A DNA stretch of 64,000 nt from Streptomyces sp. PR69 (GTDB taxonomy: Bacteria > Actinomycetota > Actinomycetes > Streptomycetales > Streptomycetaceae), in the NCBI RefSeq assembly GCF_026420845.1, contig NZ_JAOWCB010000020.1, positions 1-64,000 of the forward strand, read 5' to 3'. The position numbers and the translations under genes are program-made. The notes beneath the pieces are model-generated. The model worked only from the letters and a program-made list of their open reading frames with translations, had not been told where the DNA came from and did not search any database. Shown here one piece after another: positions 38,018 to 45,885 of the stretch. Position 1 is the stretch's first letter. Each line of letters opens with the position of its first letter.

Positions 38018-39022
38018 GTGCGATCCATTTGGAACGGCGCGATTTCCTTCGGCCTGGTCAGCATCCCGATCAAGCTGGTGAACGCCACCGAGAGCCACTC
38101 CATCGCCTTCCGTCAGATCCATACGGCCGACGGCGGCCGGATCCGCTACCGCAAGGTATGCGAGCTCGACGGCAAGGAGCTCACCGCCGCCGAGATCGGC
38201 AAGGGGTACGAGGACGCCGACGGCACGATCATCCCCATCACGGACGAGGATCTGGCCTCCCTGCCGCTGCCGACGGCCAAGACGATCGAGATCGTCGCCT
38301 TTGTCCCGGCCTCGGAGATCGACCCGCTCCAGCTGGACGCGGCGTACTACCTCTCGGCCAACGGCGTGCCCGCGGCCAAGCCGTACACCCTGCTGCGTGA
38401 GGCGCTCAAGCGCAGCCAGAAGGTCGCGGTGGCCAAGTACGCCCTGCGCGGGCGGGAGCGGCTGGGCATGCTGCGCGTGGTCGACGACGTCATCGCCATG
38501 CACGGCCTGCTCTGGCCGGATGAGATCCGGCAGCCGGTGGGCGTCGCGCCGGAGACCGAGGTGACCGTGCGGGAGGCCGAACTCGACCTGGCCGACGCCC
38601 TGATGGACACGCTCGGCGACGTCGACCTCGACTCGCTGCACGACGACTACCGGGAAGCCGTCGAGGCGATGATCGCGGCCAAGACAGAGGGCGGCGAGGT
38701 GGCCCCGGAGGCCGCCCCCGCCGAGCCGGGCGGCAAGGTCATCGATCTGATGGCGGCGCTGGAGGGCAGTGTGAGGGCGGCGAAGGAGGCGCGGGGCGAG
38801 GAGGCGGAGGTCACCCCGATCGGCTCGCGCAGGAAGGCCGCGGCGAAGAAGCCCGCCGCCAGGAAGACGGCAGCAGCCAAGACGACCCCTGCCAGGACAA
38901 GCGCCGCCAAGAAGTCGGCAGCGGGGAAGACGGCCGCCAAGGAGGCCGCCGCGAAGAAGACCGCTGCCAAGAAGGCCCCCGCGAAGAAGACTGCCCAGCG
39001 GTCGCGGAAGCGCAGCGCATAG
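38018..39022 (+). CDS. ku: Ku DNA end-binding protein
   Basis: Homodimeric ring protein of 334 aa that binds double-strand ends and recruits LigD-type polymerase and ligase. The start RSIWNGAISFGLVSIPIKL is the family hallmark; the core runs to about residue 255. The last 60 residues are a Lys/Ala-rich tail (KKPAARKTAAAKT and similar) like histone H1, found in actinobacterial Ku and used for extra DNA binding. GTG 38018 with GGAAGGGATG-type purines upstream. Divergent from the polymerase and ligase genes. Confidence 0.97.
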   Translation: MRSIWNGAISFGLVSIPIKLVNATESHSIAFRQIHTADGGRIRYRKVCELDGKELTAAEIGKGYEDADGTIIPITDEDLASLPLPTAKTIEIVAFVPASEIDPLQLDAAYYLSANGVPAAKPYTLLREALKRSQKVAVAKYALRGRERLGMLRVVDDVIAMHGLLWPDEIRQPVGVAPETEVTVREAELDLADALMDTLGDVDLDSLHDDYREAVEAMIAAKTEGGEVAPEAAPAEPGGKVIDLMAALEGSVRAAKEARGEEAEVTPIGSRRKAAAKKPAARKTAAAKTTPARTSAAKKSAAGKTAAKEAAAKKTAAKKAPAKKTAQRSRKRSA

Positions 39023-39133
39023 CCCGGCACACACCGCGGCACACACCGCGGCGGCGCATCACTCCACGTGCTCTCGACCGGGCTGCACCCGCCGCCTGGT
39101 ACGCCAGAAGCCATGCGTACCGAAGGGAGCCCC

Positions 39134-39778
39134 GTGACCGCGGACACCAGCCGATTCGAGTCCCTCAGCGGCGAGACCGACCTCCCCTTCCCCGAGTACG
39201 ACAGTCCTCCGCCCGACCCCATGGACCTCTTCCGCGGCTGGCTCGCCGAAGCCACGGCACGCGGCGTGCGCGAACCCCTGTCCACGGCGCTGTCCACCGC
39301 CGACGCCCGCGGCCGTGCCTCGTCCCGGATCGTCACGATCACAGAAGTACGGCCCCGAGGGCTGGTGTTCACCACCCACACCACCAGCCGCAAGGCCGGC
39401 GAGCTGGCCGCAACCGGCTGGGCGTCCGCGCTGCTCTACTGGCGGGAGACGGGACAGCAGATCGCCCTGGCAGGACCCACGGCGGAGCTGCCCGCCGCCG
39501 AGTCGGAGGCCCTGTGGACGGCCCGCCCCACCCCGCTGCACCCCATGTCCACGGCCTCCCGCCAGTCCGAACCGCTCACCGACCCCGCCGCCCTGCGCGC
39601 CGAGGCCCACCGCCTCGCCGCACCGGCCACCCCCCTCCCGCGCCCCCACCGCTTCGCGGGCTACCTCCTCACCCCCGAGACCGCCGAATTCTGGTGCGCG
39701 GCCTCCGACCGCCTCCACCGCCGCCTGAGGTACACACGCCGCGACGGCGTCTGGCGGGTGGAGCGGCTGCAGCCCTGA
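39134..39778 (+). CDS. Pyridoxamine 5'-phosphate oxidase-family FMN protein (PdxH/PhzG-like)
   Basis: 214 aa with the PNPOx split-barrel: ALSTADARGRASSRIVTI, then TTHTTSRKAGELAATGWASALLYW (the FMN phosphate-binding region of PdxH) and QIALAGPTAEL. The C-terminus FWCAASDRLHRRLRYTR and WRVERLQP matches PdxH/PhzG. Residues for PLP binding are only partly conserved, so it may be a PhzG-like oxidase rather than the housekeeping PdxH. GTG 39134 follows AAGGGAG; ATG 39113 is an alternative. Confidence 0.85.
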   Translation: MTADTSRFESLSGETDLPFPEYDSPPPDPMDLFRGWLAEATARGVREPLSTALSTADARGRASSRIVTITEVRPRGLVFTTHTTSRKAGELAATGWASALLYWRETGQQIALAGPTAELPAAESEALWTARPTPLHPMSTASRQSEPLTDPAALRAEAHRLAAPATPLPRPHRFAGYLLTPETAEFWCAASDRLHRRLRYTRRDGVWRVERLQP

Positions 39779-39800
39779 GCCCTCCGGCGGGGGTGCCGGG

Positions 39801-40268
39801 TCACCGGACATCGCGGGAGGCCACCGAGACGAAGCGCTCCACGGCCTCCCTGGCCTCGTCGCCGCTGTCGCGCACCCGCGTCCTGCCGGAGGCCTCATGC
39901 ATGCCGGACGCCGCGTCGAGAGCGGCGCGAGCGGCCTCTGCCACGGCGGTGGAGCCGGCTATCAGACGCACCCGGAACATCGCGTGCTGCGCGGCCCCCT
40001 TGAGCCGGTACGACTCCCGCCGTGCCTCCCCGGCGGCAGGGCCCTCCGGGTCCTCGTCCGTGCGGTGCCACCGGTCGTACTGGCTGCGCCGGTACTCGGT
40101 CACGGCCCCGGCGAAGTCGCTGTAGACGGCCATCCGCTCCGCCCGCAACTGCTGCCGATGGGCGAAACCCTCGTTCCGCGCCGCCGTCTTCCGCTGGAAG
40201 AGATACGCCACCGTAGAGCCCAGCACCGTGCCGAAGACGGCGATGAGAGCCGAGAGAGCACCATCCAT
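39801..40268 (-). CDS. Hypothetical protein with one N-terminal membrane segment
   Basis: 155 aa. An N-terminal hydrophobic helix (about 4-24, ALSALIAVFGTVLGSTVAYLF) is followed by a basic QRKTAARNEG and an entirely helical cytoplasmic region (FAHRQQLRAERMAVYSDFAG, then EYRRSQYDRW). This layout is frequent in Streptomyces proteins of unknown function. Convergent with the FMN protein gene (22-base gap). It marks the right end of the core-like region before the accessory island. Confidence 0.75.
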   Translation of the reverse strand: MDGALSALIAVFGTVLGSTVAYLFQRKTAARNEGFAHRQQLRAERMAVYSDFAGAVTEYRRSQYDRWHRTDEDPEGPAAGEARRESYRLKGAAQHAMFRVRLIAGSTAVAEAARAALDAASGMHEASGRTRVRDSGDEAREAVERFVSVASRDVR

Positions 40269-40326
40269 GGGGGTCAGCACACCACATCGCGAGTGCGGGC
40301 CGGCGGCGGCCGGCCGTCGACGAGTG

Positions 40327-41439
40327 CTACGCGCGGTCCGCCGCGTCCGCCGCGAGGCCGGTGAGCGCTTGGGTGAAGACTTCGCGGGCGCGCCGGAACA
40401 CGCTGGTGCGCCACTCTTCGTCGTCCGCCGGGCTGAAGGCCGCGCGGATCAGCGTCTTGAGGTCCGACCGTGCGGCGTCCGCCGGTTCGCGGTGCAGATG
40501 GAGCCAGTTGTCCGCGCACAGCGCGAGCAGCACCTCCGGGCCAGGACGGGTGCCGAACTCCAGGGTGATGGCGGTGAGCCGGCGGTCGCGGGCGAGGCCG
40601 TCGGCGACCGCCGTCGCCGTGTTGCCGACGATCGGGGTGGAGGAGGAGGTGCCCTTCTCCGACGCGGTGAGCGCGTCCCCGTACCAGCGGCGGGCCCGCC
40701 GGTAGGCGTCGGCGTCCCGGCCGCCGCGGAAGATCGGTTCGCCGAGGCCGCGTTCGCCGAGGCCGGTGTGGAGGTCGATATAGCCGATGTGCGCCGCGCC
40801 GGATCCCTCGATCTGGTCGGCGACGATCGTTCGGAAGACCCGCTGTGACCAGCAGGGCCCGCGTCCGCCGTAGAACAGGCCGTCGGGATGGCGGTACTGG
40901 CCGCGGGTCACGGCTTCCTGAAGCGTCTGCGGGCCGAGCCGGTCGCGGAGCCGGGTCAGGGCCCCGGCCACGTCGGCCGCGTGGAAGGCGTCGTCGCCCT
41001 GCGGGGTGAGGGCGGAGTGCACCAGGTCGTACGGGTCGTTGTGCGGCGGGCGGTTGTGGTCGACGAAGTTGCGGTTGAGGTCGATGTTGTCCTCGTTGAC
41101 GCGCCTCAGATAGGCGAAGCCGTACGGGTTGAGCGCATGGACCAGCAGCACGCCGGCGCCCCGGGCCGCCGCCGACTGTGCCATGCCCTCGCCCAGCAGG
41201 ATGCGGGTCTGGCAGGCCGAGCCGCAGAACCCCTCGATGCCGTGTGTGCCCGAGACCGTCACCAGCAGCGTCGCCGGGGCGGCGGGCCCGAGGTACGCCG
41301 TGTCGACACGGAGTTCGCCGCCGTCCGGGCCGCGGCGCCCGGGCAGCGGAAACGTGCGCAGCCGGGCGCCCGCGGAGTCGGCGGCGTGCAGGAACTCCTT
41401 GCGTGCCTGGGCGTAGTCAAAGGGAAATGCGTAGGCCAT
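40327..41439 (-). CDS. M14-like zinc carboxypeptidase (DUF2817)
   Basis: 370-aa protein of the DUF2817 branch of M14 metallocarboxypeptidases. Metal-site strand SGTHGIEGFCGSA gives His and Glu ligands; NEDNIDLNRNF is the substrate-binding Asn-Arg loop; IDLHTGLG gives the third His, and ITLEFGT contains the catalytic Glu. No signal peptide, so it acts in the cytoplasm. It is the last gene of the minus-strand operon with the 18-residue peptide and the M29-like pair, and could trim or release residues from a peptide C-terminus. Start ATG 41439. Fold and catalytic set look complete. Confidence 0.85.
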   Translation of the reverse strand: MAYAFPFDYAQARKEFLHAADSAGARLRTFPLPGRRGPDGGELRVDTAYLGPAAPATLLVTVSGTHGIEGFCGSACQTRILLGEGMAQSAAARGAGVLLVHALNPYGFAYLRRVNEDNIDLNRNFVDHNRPPHNDPYDLVHSALTPQGDDAFHAADVAGALTRLRDRLGPQTLQEAVTRGQYRHPDGLFYGGRGPCWSQRVFRTIVADQIEGSGAAHIGYIDLHTGLGERGLGEPIFRGGRDADAYRRARRWYGDALTASEKGTSSSTPIVGNTATAVADGLARDRRLTAITLEFGTRPGPEVLLALCADNWLHLHREPADAARSDLKTLIRAAFSPADDEEWRTSVFRRAREVFTQALTGLAADAADRA

Positions 41440-41518
41440 CGCGGTCTCTCGCTTCCTGGGCCAGGGCCGGAGGCAGGGCCAGAGTCAGGGCCGGGGGCCG
41501 TCGGCAGGAATGGGTCTG

Positions 41519-42292
41519 TCAGACGCGCCCCGAGGGGAGCGGCACGCCCAGGGCGGAGAGGATCGAGTCCGCACCGGCCCGGGTGGGGACGTGCAGCAGG
41601 CACAGCACCCTGTCGCCCGGAGCCGCGTTCGCCGCGAAGTAGGCGTTCGCCTCGGGCGCGTAACTCATGGGCCGTTCCCGGTACAGGTCCACCGGCCGTC
41701 CTATGCCGCGCAGGACGCCCCGTACCGGGTCGAAGGGCGCGCCGGGAGCGAGCGCGCCGGCGACTTCCGCCGCGAGCGGGGCCGCACCGGAGCCGGGCCG
41801 CCCCGCGAGGTCCGGATACAGGGTGATGTCGGGGTGCCCGCTGAAGGCCGCCATCGCGCAGTGCACCACGGGGTTGTACGTCTTGAGCGCGATGACCTCG
41901 GGGAACGGGCGGCCGTCGGCCAGCAGCCGGGCGAAGTGGGCGGACCAGCTCTCGCCGAAGACCGAACCGTGGCGGTACGCGTCCCCCACGAACTGCACCA
42001 TGACATGCAGACACCGCCGTCCCGACGGAAGCTCCGCCCATCGGGACGTCAGCAGGGAGACGGCGCGGTCCCGCTCCCGGTCCACCCCGACGACGATGTA
42101 CTCCGCCTCGGCGAGCATGTCGCGCCGGAGGGCGAACAGCTCCCGCATCCGCAGGCCCGGCATGGTCTTCACCAGGCCGTCGACGATCCAAGTCCCGGTC
42201 CCGGACGGCAGCTCCCGGCCGGGCGGCAGCGCCAGCACCTCGGCGCTTCTGCGTCCGTCCGGCCGGGGCGTCCGGTGCCCGGTCTTCCGCAC
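41519..42292 (-). CDS. Unknown protein, possibly GNAT-like
   Basis: 257 aa, not recognised. Blocks such as AEAEYIVVGVDRERDRAVSL, RCLHVMVQFVGDAYRHGSVF, and DGRPFPEVIALKTYNPVVHC suggest an alternating alpha/beta protein. The order strand, strand, then helix before a Asn-Pro loop is reminiscent of some GNAT acyltransferases, but the acyl-CoA loop is missing. No signal or membrane segment. GTG 42292 is 12 bases after the heme-oxygenase-fold gene, so it is certainly cotranscribed with it. Role in the island is unknown. Confidence 0.75.
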   Translation of the reverse strand: MRKTGHRTPRPDGRRSAEVLALPPGRELPSGTGTWIVDGLVKTMPGLRMRELFALRRDMLAEAEYIVVGVDRERDRAVSLLTSRWAELPSGRRCLHVMVQFVGDAYRHGSVFGESWSAHFARLLADGRPFPEVIALKTYNPVVHCAMAAFSGHPDITLYPDLAGRPGSGAAPLAAEVAGALAPGAPFDPVRGVLRGIGRPVDLYRERPMSYAPEANAYFAANAAPGDRVLCLLHVPTRAGADSILSALGVPLPSGRV

Positions 42293-42304
42293 CGCGCCGC
42301 CCTC

Positions 42305-43033
42305 TCAGACGTCCGCCGAGCTGGGCAGCGGTATCTGCGGGTCCGTCTTGCCGAGCACCGTCAGCTGGTGCAGCTCCACGAAGTAGAGCTTCCACAGCCA
42401 GTAGATGTGGTTCAGATGCTCGACGACCTTCTTCTCGTCCTCCTCGCCGGAGATCAGCGTGGCCATCACCCGCCACACGAAGTCGTCGTGATCGTCGTCG
42501 AGGTCGGTGTTGACATGGGCCCTGGCGCCCTTCACATGCTCCCGGCCGAGGACGTTCTCCAGGTTGTCCAGCCAGTCCGGCTGCGTACGGGTCGTCACAT
42601 ACTCGACGAAGTACACACTGGTGATCAGCGCCAGCGGGCTGTCCTCGAACTCCATGCCGTACTGGAGATAGCCGGTCAGGAGCTTGGTGGACAGCAGCGG
42701 CTCCGTGGAGTAGATCTCCTCCTTGCTGACGCCGACCTTCGCGAGGTCGGCGGCGAACAGCCGGTCGTGCAGCATCTCGTCGTCGGTGTAGTGCGCCCAT
42801 GCCTTCGCCTGGACGGGGTCGACCTTGGTGAAGTACTTGATGGCGAGCGCGTCGACGGTCCGCTTGCGGCGCAGACGCAGGATGGTCTCGATGTTGTGCC
42901 GCTTGTAGTACTCGAGGTTCAGCTCGGCCGCGTCCTTCTGGTGCCGGGCGAAGGGCACGGTCTCGTAGAAGTCCTTGATGAAGGAGTCGAGGATGGCGTC
43001 GACTCGCCGGCGCAGATCGGGGCTGGTCGTCAT
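42305..43033 (-). CDS. Heme-oxygenase-fold (TenA/PqqC/diiron-oxidase-like) protein
   Basis: 242-aa all-helical protein similar in size and layout to heme-oxygenase-like diiron oxidases and PqqC. Candidate metal or active-site residues are Glu86 and His89 (HYTDDEMLH), Glu144 (YFVEYVTTR), and His173, Asp177 and His182 (AHVNTDLDDDH). The canonical E-x6-H of helix 1 and H-x3-D-x2-H spacing of diiron members such as CADD are not fully met, so metal content is uncertain. It probably performs the oxidative step of the island. ATG 43033; 158 bases after the pseudo-M29 gene, 12 before the unknown protein. Confidence 0.72.
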   Translation of the reverse strand: MTTSPDLRRRVDAILDSFIKDFYETVPFARHQKDAAELNLEYYKRHNIETILRLRRKRTVDALAIKYFTKVDPVQAKAWAHYTDDEMLHDRLFAADLAKVGVSKEEIYSTEPLLSTKLLTGYLQYGMEFEDSPLALITSVYFVEYVTTRTQPDWLDNLENVLGREHVKGARAHVNTDLDDDHDDFVWRVMATLISGEEDEKKVVEHLNHIYWLWKLYFVELHQLTVLGKTDPQIPLPSSADV

Positions 43034-43191
43034 GGTCTGCTTCCCTCCTGGTGCAACCGATGGCTCGGGGGCTCGGGGCTCGGGGTTCGGTGCTCGGGGC
43101 TTGTGGCACGCGCACAGGGGCAGGGACGCGGCGCGTACGGGGCCGGGCGGCGCGTGCGGGGTGACGCGCGTACGGTTCGGGCGGCGTGTCG

Positions 43192-44295
43192 TCAGTGGCA
43201 TCCGCAGCCGGCGCTGGAGACTCGCTGCATCCGGCCCCGCCGCACCGCCTTGCGGGCGCCCAGCACCGGGGAACCGTCCGCCGTCAGCAGCGAACTGCGC
43301 CGGCAGAGGAAGGCCAGGGCGAACCGTGTGGTCGGGGTGATCCCCAGCCCCAGGTTCACTGCTCCGGCCGGGCCTCCGTACACCTCGTTGGGGCCGCAGT
43401 TCGCCGGGATGACCTCCGTGGCGGCGTTGATGCCGAAGCCCAGCTCCCAGATGACGCGGTAGCGCGGATCGTCGTCGAGGAGCCGCTGCAGCGCCTGTGC
43501 TGCGGGCCGGCCCCCTGAGGTCTGCGGGGTGATCTGCTCGATGGCTCCGGCGGCCACCCGGAGGGTCACCGGGTGCGAGACGACGGCCGACAGCGCCTCG
43601 AAGAGCTTCTGCTGGCCGGCGGCGTCCGCGGGGTCAGCGTGGCGGTGCACGATCGGCCATCCGTGGAGCGTCAGCTCGCCGTTCAGCCCGATGAGCCGTG
43701 CGTCGGACCGGAAGGCGGTGATCTCGTTTGCCGTGACGCTGAGCTTGCCGGGCGGGAAGATCTGCTGCTCGCCCGGTTCCAGCGGCCCGGCCTGCTGGTT
43801 CCACACGCACTCGCTCGCGGTGTGGTCGAACTCCGCCTCGCTCCCGCTGGAGTCGTCGACGATCGTCAGCCGCTCGCTCGCCCCGACCCGCTCGAAGAAG
43901 TCGTCGGCCGTCCTGGCCTGGAGGCCGGCGTCGGTCTCGGCGGCGGACCGCAGGTAGTACCGCACATGCTCGATCGTGAGCGGGGTGGACCCGGCGGGCA
44001 GGACGGCCAGCTTGCGCTTGCCCAGCTGCTCCGGTGACGGGGAGTCGAGGAACCGGCCTGGGCAGACGGCCAGCACATGCGCGTCCGGCGGCACGCTCTG
44101 GGCGAGCAGTTCGCCCAGGCTCCGTCCGGCGGGCAGCGTCAGCCGCAGGGTGTCGGAGTAGCCGGAATGCCCGCCCGCCTCCGCGGGCAGGGCGAAGGCG
44201 TCGCCGCCGTCCTCACTTGTGATCAGACAGAAGGTCCCGGCCGGTTCGCCGAACTGGCCGAAAGAGGACGCGGTGAGTTCCAGCGGCGACGACAC
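43192..44295 (-). CDS. Metal-ligand-lacking paralogue of the M29-like protein
   Basis: 367-aa protein colinear with the protein encoded at 44536-45624. Shared blocks are FGQFGEPAGTFCLIT, SECVWNQQAGPL, YRVIWELGFGIN and NEVYGGPAGA. At positions where the sister has M29-like ligands Glu181, His310, His322 and Asp324, this protein has Lys184, Asn314, Ala326 and Ala328; only Glu284 remains. It is therefore probably a non-catalytic partner. It ends in a short tail SSAGCGCH absent from the sister. GTG 44295 has AAGGAG seven bases upstream. Confidence 0.75.
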   Translation of the reverse strand: MSSPLELTASSFGQFGEPAGTFCLITSEDGGDAFALPAEAGGHSGYSDTLRLTLPAGRSLGELLAQSVPPDAHVLAVCPGRFLDSPSPEQLGKRKLAVLPAGSTPLTIEHVRYYLRSAAETDAGLQARTADDFFERVGASERLTIVDDSSGSEAEFDHTASECVWNQQAGPLEPGEQQIFPPGKLSVTANEITAFRSDARLIGLNGELTLHGWPIVHRHADPADAAGQQKLFEALSAVVSHPVTLRVAAGAIEQITPQTSGGRPAAQALQRLLDDDPRYRVIWELGFGINAATEVIPANCGPNEVYGGPAGAVNLGLGITPTTRFALAFLCRRSSLLTADGSPVLGARKAVRRGRMQRVSSAGCGCH

Positions 44296-44375
44296 GACAG
44301 CACTCCTTGAGACGTCAGACGTGATGCACACTCGGCTCGGCTCTGCTCTGCTCTGCGACAGCACATGGCGGGAAC

Positions 44376-44410
44376 CCCGCGGCAGGGCTTGTGCAGCGCC
44401 CTGCCGCGGG
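44376..44410 (-). terminator. 13-bp perfect hairpin after the peptide gene
   Basis: CCCGCGGCAGGGC (44376-44388) pairs perfectly with GCCCTGCCGCGGG (44398-44410) around a 9-base loop, 18 bases beyond the peptide stop and 80 bases before the next start. No U-run follows, as is usual in Streptomyces. It would act as a partial terminator or as a 3' stabiliser that keeps the peptide message abundant relative to the downstream enzymes. Confidence 0.75.
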
Positions 44411-44428
44411 TCGGTGTGCTCAGCCCAC

Positions 44429-44485
44429 TCAGCCGAGCAGCGTGCCCAGGTAGTTGCGGTTCTTCTGAACCTTGATCTTCTTCAT
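44429..44485 (-). CDS. 18-residue peptide, candidate precursor or carrier
   Basis: ATG 44485 to TGA 44429 encodes MKKIKVQKNRNYLGTLLG. It is preceded by AGGAGGTG at ideal spacing, the best ribosome binding site in the region, 50 bases after the M29-like gene. Five Lys/Arg and no acidic residue give the N-terminal part a strong positive charge; the C-terminal half (NYLGTLLG) is neutral and ends in Gly. It sits between two paralogous peptidase-like genes and is followed by a hairpin, the usual arrangement for a RiPP precursor. No match to a known precursor comes to mind; a regulatory leader peptide is the main alternative. Confidence 0.7.
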   Translation of the reverse strand: MKKIKVQKNRNYLGTLLG

Positions 44486-44535
44486 GCCCTTCACCTCCTG
44501 TCGGCAGCGGTTTCTGTGCTCACCCCGGCGGCGGT

Positions 44536-45624
44536 TCACTGACCCTCAGCCGCTTGGTCAGCGGTGACGACCCTCTCCACCGTGGGGCGGTCCGGGTGTC
44601 CGATCAGCGCGAGCCCATTGCTGCTCAGGACGCGCGTGTCGGGCGAGATGATGTCCAGGTGGTACTGGGTGTACGGGGTGAGGCCGAGGCCGTAGTGCAG
44701 ACAGCCCTCCGTGCCTCCGTACACCTCGTTCATGGCGTGGTTGCCGGGCAGGATGTCCAGCGAGGTGTTCAGCGCGTGGCCGATCTCCCAGACGATGCGG
44801 TAGCGGGAGTCGACGGCGAACATGTGCTCCAGCATTTCCACGGCCGGCGCGGCCCCCGCGTCCAGCGCCTCAAGGGCGGTGATCCTGCCGTCCACGACGG
44901 TCGCCTTGATCGCGTTGTCCTTCATCGCCCAGAGCCGGGAGTGCACACGGGCCTGGTCGGCACGGGAGAAGGACGGGGTCCCGTTGTGCAGGATCGGGTA
45001 GCCGCGGAGGGTGATCTCCCCTTCGAGCGGCAGCTTGAGCGCCTCGTCGAACTCCCGGATCTCCACGGGCAGCACGCTCACCTCGCCCGATGGCACGATC
45101 TGCTGGTCGCCCCAGTCCAGCGGCCCGGCCTGCTGGTTCCACACCAGGCCGTCGCGCAGATGGTCGAGGACCGCGCGGGTGCCGTGCACGGGATCGACGT
45201 ACGCGAGGTGTTCCGACTCCTCCGCGATCTCGAAGAACGTATCGCAGAACGCCTCTTGTTCGGCGGCCGAGGTCCGCTCCATCACCCCGAGGAAATGCCG
45301 GATCTCTTCGAGTGATGTGGGGGTCGAATTGCACGCCATCCCCATGATTTTCCGCTGCCCGACCAGTGCGGGGTCGGGTGATTCAAAGAATCGGTACGGA
45401 GAGATGACCAGAACGTGCGACGGTTCCGGGATGTTCTTCTCGAGCAGATCCTCGAAGCGGTCTCCGGTACCCATGGGAATCGTGAGAAAACGATCGTAGG
45501 AGGCGGTCTTCACCACCTCGATCCCGTCGACCAGCTCGGGATTTGTGACCAGACAGAATGTACTGCCAGTGGCCTCGCCAAACTGGCTGAAGCGTCCGGG
45601 GTCGATGGAAATCTGTACCGACAT
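44536..45624 (-). CDS. M29-aminopeptidase-like metalloprotein
   Basis: 362 aa, first gene of the minus-strand operon. Putative M29 metal ligands can be laid out in order: Glu181 (PSGEVSVLP, like the GEVFTAP motif), Glu280 (IVWEIGHALN), His310 (GCLHYGLG), His322 and Asp324 (QYHLDI). M29 enzymes are dinuclear cobalt/zinc leucyl aminopeptidases. The last spacing is shorter than I recall for M29, so a relation rather than membership is claimed. ATG 45624 follows GGGAG. Likely acts on the adjacent peptide or its product, perhaps as a heterodimer with the ligand-lacking sister. Confidence 0.72.
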   Translation of the reverse strand: MSVQISIDPGRFSQFGEATGSTFCLVTNPELVDGIEVVKTASYDRFLTIPMGTGDRFEDLLEKNIPEPSHVLVISPYRFFESPDPALVGQRKIMGMACNSTPTSLEEIRHFLGVMERTSAAEQEAFCDTFFEIAEESEHLAYVDPVHGTRAVLDHLRDGLVWNQQAGPLDWGDQQIVPSGEVSVLPVEIREFDEALKLPLEGEITLRGYPILHNGTPSFSRADQARVHSRLWAMKDNAIKATVVDGRITALEALDAGAAPAVEMLEHMFAVDSRYRIVWEIGHALNTSLDILPGNHAMNEVYGGTEGCLHYGLGLTPYTQYHLDIISPDTRVLSSNGLALIGHPDRPTVERVVTADQAAEGQ

Positions 45625-45700
45625 GTTCACTCCCGTCATGGCCTTTTACGGCCGGGCCTCGCCGTGGGAATCACTCTGGCTTCCGGGAGTTGTTCCGCAC

Positions 45701-45720
45701 CATAGGACGATGGTCCCCTC
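45701..45720. promoter_or_regulatory. Shared island operator, copy 1
   Basis: CATAGGACGATGGTCCCCTC in the 261-base divergent promoter between the peptide operon and the MFS gene. Its first 8 bases, N4 spacer and GTCC are identical in layout to the perfect palindrome at 48722-48741. On the minus strand it overlaps a possible -10 box TATGGT for the peptide operon. Confidence 0.5.
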
Positions 45721-45885
45721 CGGAAAGTCTGGGCCCATGGACTCAGATTTCCGCAGGGAAGGACGGGGGAGGGCGAGGGAGGAGCGGCGACGGCGCGCCC
45801 ATGCGCCGTACGCATGGCAGTAATTCGTGGTTCCCGGTCGGTCTTGCCACTGTTGTGTCCGCGATCTCCATCGCAGAGTGACCGT

